From 9FT-COMBO-53-11 sp040900215 (lineage in GTDB: Bacteria > Patescibacteriota > WWE3 > 9FT-COMBO-53-11): 41,172 nt of DNA. Positions 23,530 to 30,252 of this stretch are shown here, piece by piece. Made by a program: the position numbers and the translations under genes. Where the stretch lies: the NCBI GenBank assembly GCA_040900215.1, contig JBBDZL010000007.1:1-41172 (forward strand). The letters run 5' to 3'. A model generated the notes under the pieces. The model was not told where the DNA came from and did not search any database. It was given only the letters and a program-made list of their open reading frames with translations. The stretch's first letter is position 1. Each line of letters opens with the position of its first letter.

Positions 23530-24210
23530 CTAAGATTTTGATCGGAGAACAAACAACTGCTGGGGGATCTGTAGCACGGTAGAAACGAACCAATAGAGCA
23601 TCAGGCCGGCCGGGAATTGCAGTCCCAGGAAGAGAGTCAGGATCGGGAAGAGGAAGAGGTTTTGGCGCTGAAGCGCGGAGGCAAAATCCTCCTTCTTGTC
23701 TTTAGCCTCATGCGCCGCTTTGTGCTCCTGCGAAACCGCCGGCAGCATCATCTTGGAAAGGATGAATTGGGAAGCGGCGGCGAGGACCGGAAAGACAAAG
23801 TACGGATCCTTAACGGAGAGGTCCCAGAAAAGGAACTGGTGGTTAAGCCCGCCGTTCTGGAGGTTTGAGATAAACACCTGATAGAGGGCGATCAGAATCA
23901 CCAGCTGGAGAATTTGGGGCAGGCAGCCTGCCAGGGGATTAACCCCCCTCTGTTTGAAGAGCTCCATTTGGGCCGTCGCCAGCTTCTGGCGATCACCTTT
24001 GTACTTCTTCTGAATCCGGTCCAGATCGGGCTTGATCTCCCGCTGGATCTTCATTGACTTCAAGGAAGGAAGAGTCAGCGGGAAGAGCAAGAGGCGGAGG
24101 GCGACCGTCAGGGCAATGATCGCCAAACCGAGATTTCCCCCGAGAAGGTTATAGAAAAAAAAGAGGGCGGTCGTTAACGGCGTAATTAGAAGTGCGTCCC
24201 AGATATTCAT
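23530..24210 (-). CDS. yidC: Membrane protein insertase YidC/Oxa1
   Basis: A 226-residue short YidC of the Gram-positive type, without the large periplasmic domain. It has membrane helices at about 28-45 (with the conserved Arg in ALRLLLFPLT), 97-115 and three near the C-terminus, and the cytoplasmic coiled hairpin KIQREIKPDLDRIQKKYKGD. It inserts membrane proteins alone or with SecYEG. There is no lipoprotein signal Cys. It lies in the canonical rpmH-rnpA-yidD-yidC order. The TGA stop of yidD, TAAACT and a 12-base spacer precede its ATG, which may act as an internal promoter. Confidence 0.96.
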   Translation of the reverse strand: MNIWDALLITPLTTALFFFYNLLGGNLGLAIIALTVALRLLLFPLTLPSLKSMKIQREIKPDLDRIQKKYKGDRQKLATAQMELFKQRGVNPLAGCLPQILQLVILIALYQVFISNLQNGGLNHQFLFWDLSVKDPYFVFPVLAAASQFILSKMMLPAVSQEHKAAHEAKDKKEDFASALQRQNLFLFPILTLFLGLQFPAGLMLYWFVSTVLQIPQQLFVLRSKS

Positions 24211-24228
24211 AACAATTTGATTAGTTTA

Positions 24229-24462
24229 TCACGGAATGGGGTCGAGCCCTCCCTTGGAAAAAGGGTGGCAGCGCAAGACCCGCTTGAACCCCAGGACTAA
24301 GCCCCGCCCCGATCCGTACCGCTCAATCGCTTGGTAGGTGTATTCGGAACAGGTCGGCTGGAAACGGCAGGTTTCGCCCAGGATCGCCCGGCCAATGGTC
24401 CCGTGGTCAGGAGAGAAGGTGCGCTGGTAGAACCGGATCAATTTAAGCAAAGTCTTCTTCAC
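24229..24462 (-). CDS. yidD: Membrane protein insertion efficiency factor YidD
   Basis: A 77-residue protein with the family core LIRFYQRTFSP, CRFQPTCSEYTYQAIERYG and FKRVLRCHPF. The N-terminal amphipathic helix associates with the inner membrane, where YidD assists YidC. The CRF-x-P-x-C-S-x-Y motif is intact. It lies six bases after rnpA and 18 before yidC on the same strand. Confidence 0.96.
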   Translation of the reverse strand: MKKTLLKLIRFYQRTFSPDHGTIGRAILGETCRFQPTCSEYTYQAIERYGSGRGLVLGFKRVLRCHPFSKGGLDPIP

Positions 24463-24468
24463 GGCTCC

Positions 24469-24810
24469 TTATAATAGTACTCCAGTATTCTTTAAAGCCT
24501 GCTCGACGGATTGGCGGAGGGCCGGCGCCTCGGCTTGCCGAGCGGAATCCCTGACCCAAAAGGCCCCCCAGGTCCCTTCCTTGATTCTCGGCAAGAGTTC
24601 TTCCACTTGGGATCTTAGGATCCGCTTGAGCCGGTTGCGCTGGGTTGCCAGCTTACTGACTCGAGTCGAAACCACAAAACCGAACCGGGCCGGCCCCTTT
24701 TGGCCGGATAGGAGAAATAGACTGAAGAAAGGGGAGCCGGAGCGCCGGCCCTCCCGCCGGAGGCGGCGAAAATCAAACTCGGCCGAAAGGCGATTCTCCC
24801 GAGGAAGCAT
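24469..24810 (-). CDS. rnpA: Ribonuclease P protein component
   Basis: A 113-residue protein subunit that joins the catalytic RNA to mature tRNA 5' ends. The hallmark RNR motif is present as ATQRNRLKRILR, after GFVVSTRVSKLA, and the N-terminal LPRENRLSAEFDFRR is typical. Its ATG overlaps the rpmH stop (TAATG). The RNA subunit is not in the window. Confidence 0.95.
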   Translation of the reverse strand: MLPRENRLSAEFDFRRLRREGRRSGSPFFSLFLLSGQKGPARFGFVVSTRVSKLATQRNRLKRILRSQVEELLPRIKEGTWGAFWVRDSARQAEAPALRQSVEQALKNTGVLL

Positions 24811-24947
24811 TAGTGGACAACGATTTTGCGCCCCTTGAGCCGGCGGCGCTTCAAAACTGCCCGGCCGCCCGGGGAAGAAATCCGTTTTCGAAAGCCGTGG
24901 GTGCGCACCCGCTTCCTTTTTTTAGGCTGAAAAGTCCTTTTTGGCAT
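24810..24947 (-). CDS. rpmH: 50S ribosomal protein L34
   Basis: A 45-residue, very basic protein: it begins MPKRTFQPKKRKRVRTHGFR and ends with RRRLKGRKIVVH, the standard L34 pattern. Length is normal. It overlaps rnpA by the TAATG junction. On the minus strand TATTAA and TAAAAT lie 5-8 bases before the ATG, so the mRNA may be leaderless; no Shine-Dalgarno is seen. It is the first gene of the leftward series away from the origin. Confidence 0.96.
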   Translation of the reverse strand: MPKRTFQPKKRKRVRTHGFRKRISSPGGRAVLKRRRLKGRKIVVH

Positions 24948-25160
24948 GAGTAATTTTAATACCCTCTAGGTTATAAGATAAGATTCCTCCGGCCAGGCTC
25001 ACCCTATCCATCGGAATCAATCCCGGGTCAACTATAACACAGTGCCAAAATACTCTTCACCCCCTTGACACGCCTCCCCGACTTCCTCTAGTTATTAACT
25101 TGCGTGTATTTTTCCGGCCCATTTTTTGTTGATCCCCGCCCGCTTGCCCAACCAAGTCCG
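24948..25160. other. rpmH-dnaA intergenic region
   Basis: A divergent region between rpmH and dnaA, in many bacteria the site of oriC. I see no TTATCCACA-type DnaA boxes (only the poor match CTATCCATC near 25005) and no marked AT-rich unwinding tract. It holds the promoters of both genes. Confidence 0.5.
25065..25094 (+). promoter_or_regulatory. Promoter of dnaA
   Basis: TTGACA (25065-25070, consensus), 18-base spacer, TAGTTA (25089-25094). A GTG at 25104, in frame with dnaA, lies nine bases downstream and could be a leaderless start adding 19 residues. Confidence 0.5.
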
Positions 25161-26498
25161 ATGAATCTTAAAGAAATTTGGCAAAATGCATTGGTTTTCC
25201 TAGAGAGAGACCTTTCCAAAGGAGTAATCGCTACTTTTTTTGGGCCGGCGGAATTGGCCGGACTGGAGGAAGGCACGGCGCGGATCCTCTGTCCGAACCG
25301 CTTAGCCCAGGAACAGCTCCGCTCCCGTTATTCTTCCCAACTCACCGAGGCTCTCCGCGCCGCCACCGGCAGCGATTATCAGCTCTCTTTTGAGATTAAA
25401 CCTTTAAAGACGGAACTGCCGGCCAATTCGGGATCGGAGATTCAACCTTCGCTGTTTCACCACTCACCCCCCAACGGGTTGGCGGTTTCCTACAGTTTTG
25501 AAAACTTTGTCGTTGGCCCCTCCAATCAATTGGCGGTGAGCGTCGCCCAAGCAGTCACGGAACAGCCGGGAATGCTGCACAATCCGTTTTTTATCTATTC
25601 GGGAGTCGGGTTGGGAAAAACTCACCTCTTGCATGCCATCGGAAACCACATTAAAGAGAAAAAACCGGATGCCCACGTCATCTATGCTTCCGCGGAGCGC
25701 TTTACAACCGAGTTCATCCGCTCCATCCAAAACCGGCAGACGGCCGCCAGCTTTCGCCGCAAATTCAGAAGCGTCGATGCTTTGTTGATTGACGATGTCC
25801 AGTTCTTCGCCTCCCGCACCGCTTCCCAGGAAGAATTTTTCAACACCTTCAACGAGCTTTACCTTGCCGGCAAACAAATCATTCTCGCCGGCGATCGCCA
25901 CCCGGCCGAATTCCGGAATGTAGAACAGCGTTTGGTCTCCCGTTTCGCGGGCGGCATGATTACCGATATCCAGGAGCCGGATCTGGATATGCGCCTGCAG
26001 ATCTTGCGCCGGAAAGCGGCAGCCCAGGAGGCGCAGGTCTCGGAAGAGGTCTTACTAGCGCTGGCCCAACAGTTGGAAGGAAGCATCCGGCAGCTGGAGG
26101 GAGCACTCCATCAACTGCTCGCCATTGCCCGAGCCCAAAAAGCTCCGCCGACCGCCGAGCTGCTGAATGCCGTCATTAAGACCGCCGGCCCGGTCCGCCC
26201 CTTTGTTACTCCGGCAGAGGTAATCAAGAGTGTCTGCCAGGCCTATCAAATTACCGCCGAACAGCTTTGTTCCGCCCGGCGCTCAAAAGAAATTGTCCTG
26301 CCGCGGCAGGTGGCTGCCTACTTGCTGCGGTACATTAATAAAGCTTCGCTGAACCAGATCGGAAAACTTCTAGGCGGGAAAGACCACACCACCATTCTTT
26401 ACGGATTGAAAAAAATTGATCGGCAGTTGGCCGCCGACGAAATCCTGCGGAATCAGGTAGAATCGGTCCGTGGGGAAATTTTGGGGAAGAATCGTTAA
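25161..26498 (+). CDS. dnaA: Chromosomal replication initiator DnaA
   Basis: A 445-residue initiator. Domain I begins MNLKEIWQNALVFLERDLSK; a short linker follows. The AAA+ domain has Walker A GVGLGKT at 148-154 and Walker B LLIDDVQF at 208-215; ERFTTEFI and the arginine-finger region VEQRLVSRF follow. The C-terminal DNA-binding domain has the signature GGKDHTTILYGLKKI. The ATG at 25161 matches the family N-terminus, though the in-frame GTG at 25104 is possible. No ribosome binding site is seen before 25161. DnaA opens the origin; candidate boxes lie just downstream of the gene. Confidence 0.97.
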   Translation: MNLKEIWQNALVFLERDLSKGVIATFFGPAELAGLEEGTARILCPNRLAQEQLRSRYSSQLTEALRAATGSDYQLSFEIKPLKTELPANSGSEIQPSLFHHSPPNGLAVSYSFENFVVGPSNQLAVSVAQAVTEQPGMLHNPFFIYSGVGLGKTHLLHAIGNHIKEKKPDAHVIYASAERFTTEFIRSIQNRQTAASFRRKFRSVDALLIDDVQFFASRTASQEEFFNTFNELYLAGKQIILAGDRHPAEFRNVEQRLVSRFAGGMITDIQEPDLDMRLQILRRKAAAQEAQVSEEVLLALAQQLEGSIRQLEGALHQLLAIARAQKAPPTAELLNAVIKTAGPVRPFVTPAEVIKSVCQAYQITAEQLCSARRSKEIVLPRQVAAYLLRYINKASLNQIGKLLGGKDHTTILYGLKKIDRQLAADEILRNQVESVRGEILGKNR

Positions 26499-27756
26499 AA
26501 AAATAAGAAAGTTAGAAATTTCCCCGGTTTCCCTCAATTCCATCCCTTCTTATCCCCAGGTTTTCCCCAAGAAATTTTTCCGCAATATCAGGAGAGAATT
26601 AGAGTTTTCCCCAAGTAAAGTACCGGCTATACTAATACTATTATTCTTTTTTATCATTCTTCTTTTCCCAAACAATCTGGCTAAACATTTCGTTTTACCT
26701 CAAAGCTATGTCCTAGGCGTACTGGTAGATTATCTCTCACCGGCGCTTTTCCTAACCGAGATCCTGGTGGGAATCTTACTGATTTTTAGCCTGCCAAACT
26801 TTTTCCGGCAGAAAATTTTTCCAGCCGCCAAAAAGTTTCTAGTCCTGGGGGGAGTTTTCCTCGCCGCACTTCTCCCCTCGGTTTGGGGAGGATCATTTGA
26901 TCTGATTGGCCTCTGGCGCTGGTTGGAGCTCGCGCTTTGGATGGGATTTGGGCTTTGGGTAGCGGTCTTTATCCGCGAAAAAGAGCACCGGAAGATTTTT
27001 TCCCTGTTAGGCTGGGCTGTTCTCTGGGTTTCTCTATTGGCCCTCGGCCAATTCTTGTTCCAACGCTCTATTTTTGGCTATTGGTTCCTAGGAGAACCAA
27101 ATCTCCAGCCCTCTTTGGGGGGAGTCGCTTTAGGAGACTGGGGAGGCAAGGAAGTTTTGCGGGCTTACGGCACTTTTCCGCACCCGAATGTTCTGGGGGG
27201 GACCTTGAGCATCATCCTGGTCTGGCTGGCGGCCCGAAAAATGTGGTTTAAGTTTGGGACGGGGTTGGCGGCGGTGGTGGTTTCCCTTTCCCGCATGGCC
27301 TGGATTTCCTTGCTGGGAGGAATGGCGGCGACCTTAACGGGCTTGCGCTCCTTTATCCTTTGGAGCGATTTTTCCATTACCCGCCGCTGGGAACTTTTGG
27401 GGAGCGCTTGGGAGATGATTAAAAGCTCGCCGTTATTCGGGGTGGGCTTGGGCCAGTTCACCCGGGCCGTTCCCGACTTTGGTTTGCCTTCCGGCCTCTC
27501 TTTGTTTGTCCAACCGGTGCACAACGTCGGCGCCCTCATCGCCGCCGAGAGCGGGATTCCAGCCCTTCTCGTCCTTTCCACCATTTTTCTGGCAGCGCTC
27601 TGGGAGACCGTCCGCCGTAGGCGCTACCTGCTAACCGTTTCTCTGCTCCAGTTGGGGTTCCTAGCGCTGTTTGACCATTATCTCTATACTCTTCCGCAGG
27701 GGCTTTTCCTTTCAAGTTTGATTTTGGGTCTCTCCTTTAGTTATTCTGATTCCTGA
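26470..27756 (+). CDS. O-antigen ligase/polymerase-like membrane protein
   Basis: A 428-residue polytopic protein with about ten membrane helices from residue ~53. The motif RAYGTFPHPNVLGG, a large loop, and HN in VQPVHNVGALIAAESG near residue 360 are typical of the Wzy/WaaL (O-antigen ligase) superfamily, which polymerises or transfers lipid-linked glycans outside the membrane. The only canonical start in frame is GTG at 26470, overlapping dnaA by 29 bases. The first ~50 residues are not membrane-spanning and coincide with DnaA-box-like sequences, so the true start is uncertain. The next gene overlaps its stop. Confidence 0.75.
   Translation: MGKFWGRIVKKIRKLEISPVSLNSIPSYPQVFPKKFFRNIRRELEFSPSKVPAILILLFFFIILLFPNNLAKHFVLPQSYVLGVLVDYLSPALFLTEILVGILLIFSLPNFFRQKIFPAAKKFLVLGGVFLAALLPSVWGGSFDLIGLWRWLELALWMGFGLWVAVFIREKEHRKIFSLLGWAVLWVSLLALGQFLFQRSIFGYWFLGEPNLQPSLGGVALGDWGGKEVLRAYGTFPHPNVLGGTLSIILVWLAARKMWFKFGTGLAAVVVSLSRMAWISLLGGMAATLTGLRSFILWSDFSITRRWELLGSAWEMIKSSPLFGVGLGQFTRAVPDFGLPSGLSLFVQPVHNVGALIAAESGIPALLVLSTIFLAALWETVRRRRYLLTVSLLQLGFLALFDHYLYTLPQGLFLSSLILGLSFSYSDS
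26550..26613. other. Candidate DnaA-box cluster (possible oriC)
   Basis: TTATCCCCA at 26550-26558, TTTTCCCCA at 26561-26569 and again at 26605-26613, each one base from accepted DnaA-box forms. Their starts are 11 and 44 bases apart, on one helix face. An AT-rich tract follows (about 26625-26680). Confidence 0.4.
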
Positions 27757-29423
27757 TGGAAGACTTTCCCGCCTCATCGGCGGGTGGGCCTACCTTACCG
27801 AGTCAAGGTGGACCTACCTCGCCCTTAGCCAATTCGACCGGTCCTGCTCCGGCTGGCCCCGCCGTGCCGGCCGCTCCTTCTCCGATTCCGCCCGCGCCGC
27901 TGGCAACTCCTTTGTCGCCAGCTCTTCCGCCGGCTCCCGCCTCATCGGCGGGCGGGCCCAGGCCCAGCGTCCCACCCCCCACCGCTTCGCCTTTTCCCCT
28001 GACCGGCGGCTCCAAGCCGGCGGCCCTCCCGCCCCCGCCCCTTCCCACCGCCCCACCCCCGATCCCGCCGGCGGGTGCTCCCGCCGGGAACTTGATTGAT
28101 CGAGTCCGGGGATTGATCCGGCCTCTGCTGATCATTGGAGTATTGGTTTTGGTAGGAGTGTTCGGTTATTCCCTGCTTCAAGGTTTTCTGGGCGGAGGCG
28201 GGGAGGTAACCCTAACCTACTGGGGAATCTGGGAAAATCCGGATGTGATTAATCCTCTAATCACTTCCTTCATTGAGGAGTACAAGAGTGAGAATCCTCG
28301 GGTTAATCTGACCATCAATTACGAAAAACGCTCTTTCGGGACGCTAGACCAGTACAAGGACACTCTCTTAACCCGCCTCGAACAGGGAAGCGGGCCGGAC
28401 ATTTTTCGCCTGCATAATTCCTGGGTGAGCGATTTCTCGGCCGAGATAGCGCCGCTCCCGCCTGAGGAGTTGTCGGAGCAGGATTATGCGCTCCGCTTTT
28501 ATCCGGCGGCTCTTTCCGCCGCCAAGATTGGGGCGGAAATCTATGCGATTCCGCTGGAGTACGACGGCTTGGTCCTCTTCTACAACAAGAGCCTCCTGAC
28601 GGGGGTGGATGTGCCGGAAGAGATTAAGACCTGGGAGGACTTTCGCCGGGAGGCCGTTCGGTTGACAACCTGGCAGAACAACGATGCCAACAAAGGAAAA
28701 ATCCTCAAATCCGGGGCGGCTTTCGGGACCGCCAACAATATCTCCCACTCCGCCGATATCCTCTCCTTGCTCTTTGCCCAGAGCGAGGTTGATCCGCTGA
28801 CGGAGCTCAATACCCAAGCGGCGGCCGATGCTCTCACTTTCTACACCAACTTCTCAACGGTTGATCGAGTCTGGGATGAAACTCTACCGTTCTCAATCAA
28901 CGCCTTTGCCAATGGCCAGGTGGCGATGATCATCGCCCCTTCCTGGCGGGCGCTTGACATCGCCGCCCTTAATCCCGAGATGGAGTTTGCGGCTTCCGCC
29001 GTGCCGCAGCTGCCGGCGGCCGCCGAAGGCGGAGTGCACTGGGGGACGTTTTGGATGGAAGGGGTGAGCGCCGATACCGCGCGGAGCGAGATTGCCTGGG
29101 CCTTTTTGGAGTATCTCACCCGCGAGGACCAGCAGCGAACCCTCTACGCCGCCGAGGCCCAAACTCGGCCCTTCGGCGAGCCCTACGCCCTTCGTTCGCT
29201 GGCCGAATCGCTGGCCGAGCATGAGATCCTCGGCCCGTTGCTCCAAACGGCCCCGGCGGCGGTTTCTTCCAAGACGGTGGATTTATCCGGGAACCAGGCC
29301 TACGCGGATACCCTCAAGAGTGCGATCGGCGATGTCCTGTCCGGCGATAAAGCGGTGGACGCTCTGGGGATTGCCCAAACCACGATTGATGAATTGGAAG
29401 GAAAACCCCCGCCGGAGGAATAG
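27756..29423 (+). CDS. Membrane-anchored extracellular solute-binding protein (family 1)
   Basis: A 555-residue protein. The first ~115 residues are an unusual Pro/Ala-rich cytoplasmic tail, then one membrane helix (about 122-141) and a type-1 (MalE-like) solute-binding domain: VTLTYWGIWENPDVINPLITSFIEEY opens the domain, and GSGPDIFRLHNSW and AIPLEYDGLVLFYNKSLL follow. Such proteins deliver sugars or similar ligands to ABC permeases, but no permease or ATPase genes are nearby, so it may sense or hold a ligand instead. Two copies of a 24-base repeat encode SSAGGP in the tail. It overlaps the preceding gene by one base (TGATG junction). Confidence 0.85.
   Translation: MEDFPASSAGGPTLPSQGGPTSPLANSTGPAPAGPAVPAAPSPIPPAPLATPLSPALPPAPASSAGGPRPSVPPPTASPFPLTGGSKPAALPPPPLPTAPPPIPPAGAPAGNLIDRVRGLIRPLLIIGVLVLVGVFGYSLLQGFLGGGGEVTLTYWGIWENPDVINPLITSFIEEYKSENPRVNLTINYEKRSFGTLDQYKDTLLTRLEQGSGPDIFRLHNSWVSDFSAEIAPLPPEELSEQDYALRFYPAALSAAKIGAEIYAIPLEYDGLVLFYNKSLLTGVDVPEEIKTWEDFRREAVRLTTWQNNDANKGKILKSGAAFGTANNISHSADILSLLFAQSEVDPLTELNTQAAADALTFYTNFSTVDRVWDETLPFSINAFANGQVAMIIAPSWRALDIAALNPEMEFAASAVPQLPAAAEGGVHWGTFWMEGVSADTARSEIAWAFLEYLTREDQQRTLYAAEAQTRPFGEPYALRSLAESLAEHEILGPLLQTAPAAVSSKTVDLSGNQAYADTLKSAIGDVLSGDKAVDALGIAQTTIDELEGKPPPEE
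27767..27790. repeat. 24-base repeat, copy 1 (partner at 27935-27958)
   Basis: Two copies, 23 of 24 bases identical, with the self-complementary core CCCGCCTCATCGGCGGG. Both are read in the same frame as part of PASSAGGP in the solute-binding protein tail. Confidence 0.65.
27935..27958. repeat. 24-base repeat, copy 2
   Basis: Second copy of the unit at 27767-27790, same frame, same palindromic core. Confidence 0.65.
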
Positions 29424-29482
29424 CTTTTGTGATCACTGACTTTCGCCCCGCCCCCAAACGCCAATTTGACCAGTTCGGCGTA

Positions 29483-29582
29483 NNNNNNNNNNNNNNNNNN
29501 NNNNNNNNNNNNNNNNNNNNNNNNNNNNNNNNNNNNNNNNNNNNNNNNNNNNNNNNNNNNNNNNNNNNNNNNNNNNNNNNNN
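29483..29582. other. 100-N scaffold gap with duplicated flanks
   Basis: 29428-29482 equals 29583-29637 (55 bases). No sequence is missing. Confidence 0.95.
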
Positions 29583-29583
29583 T

Positions 29584-30213
29584 GTGATCACTGACTTTCG
29601 CCCCGCCCCCAAACGCCAATTTGACCAGTTCGGCGTAACCGAAGAAACTCTCGCCGCTCGGGCCAATTTCTTGGCCGAGCGGGGGTTCCTGACCGATGCC
29701 AAAATCCTCTTTTTGGGAGACTACGACCTCACTTCGTTAGCCTGTCTTCCCCTGGCTAAGAACAGCGAGCTCTGGGCGTTGGATATTGACGAAGAAGTCT
29801 TGCGGGTGATTCAGCAGCAGGGGAAGGAGGCGGTTAAGACCACCCGGCATGATTTGGGGTTTCCTCTGTCGAAGCGCCTGAAGGCTTCTTTCGATGTAGT
29901 TGTCACCGACCCGCCCTACACCCCCGAAGGCGTCGCCCTTTTTCTTTCCCGAGCGCTGGAAGCGCTGACGCGGGGCCAGCGGGCGCGGGTGGCTCTTTCC
30001 TACGGTTCGCTGGATCCGGTCCGGGCGCAGGCGGTGCAGGAGAAAATTCTTTCCCATGGAGTGCTGATCGAAGAACTTCGGCCGAAATTCAACGAGTACC
30101 TTAACGCTAAAACGATCGGGGACGTCTCGGACCTCTATCTGCTTCGCCCGACCGCCAAGGCCCGCCCGCTCGTCCGCGGGGAATACTCCGGCAAAATTTA
30201 TACCCACGAATAA
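29584..30213 (+). CDS. BpsA-like branched-chain polyamine synthase family protein (DUF43)
   Basis: A 209-residue Rossmann-fold protein resembling the C-terminal catalytic domain of N4-bis(aminopropyl)spermidine synthase BpsA: QFGVTEETLAARANFL, then ILFLGDYDLTSLACLPL (family G-D-D-D-L-x-S as GDYDLTS), ALDIDEEVLRVI, and VVVTDPPYTPEGVALFLSRAL. BpsA transfers aminopropyl groups from decarboxylated S-adenosylmethionine to spermidine in thermophiles. The N-terminal winged-helix part is missing and one acidic residue of the motif is Tyr, so the acceptor may differ. The GTG start (also at 29429 before the gap) follows GGAGGAATAG at the end of the solute-binding gene. A DNA methyltransferase is less likely despite DPPY. 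Confidence 0.72.
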   Translation: MITDFRPAPKRQFDQFGVTEETLAARANFLAERGFLTDAKILFLGDYDLTSLACLPLAKNSELWALDIDEEVLRVIQQQGKEAVKTTRHDLGFPLSKRLKASFDVVVTDPPYTPEGVALFLSRALEALTRGQRARVALSYGSLDPVRAQAVQEKILSHGVLIEELRPKFNEYLNAKTIGDVSDLYLLRPTAKARPLVRGEYSGKIYTHE

Positions 30214-30239
30214 ACCTGCGGACTATTCGCGGTAAGCGG

Positions 30240-30245
30240 TAAACT
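30240..30245 (+). promoter_or_regulatory. -10 element of valS, predicted leaderless
   Basis: TAAACT at 30240-30245 ends seven bases before the ATG at 30253. No Shine-Dalgarno is present. Confidence 0.45.
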
Positions 30246-30252
30246 ATTTACG

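Noticed and set aside
24948..25160. rpmH-dnaA gap as oriC
   Set aside because: No DnaA-box-like repeats or AT-rich tract seen; better candidates lie after dnaA.
29584..30213. DPPY motif as a DNA adenine methyltransferase
   Set aside because: The surrounding motifs (GDYDLTS, TDPPYTPEG, LFLSRAL) fit the BpsA/DUF43 family better, and no target-recognition domain is present.
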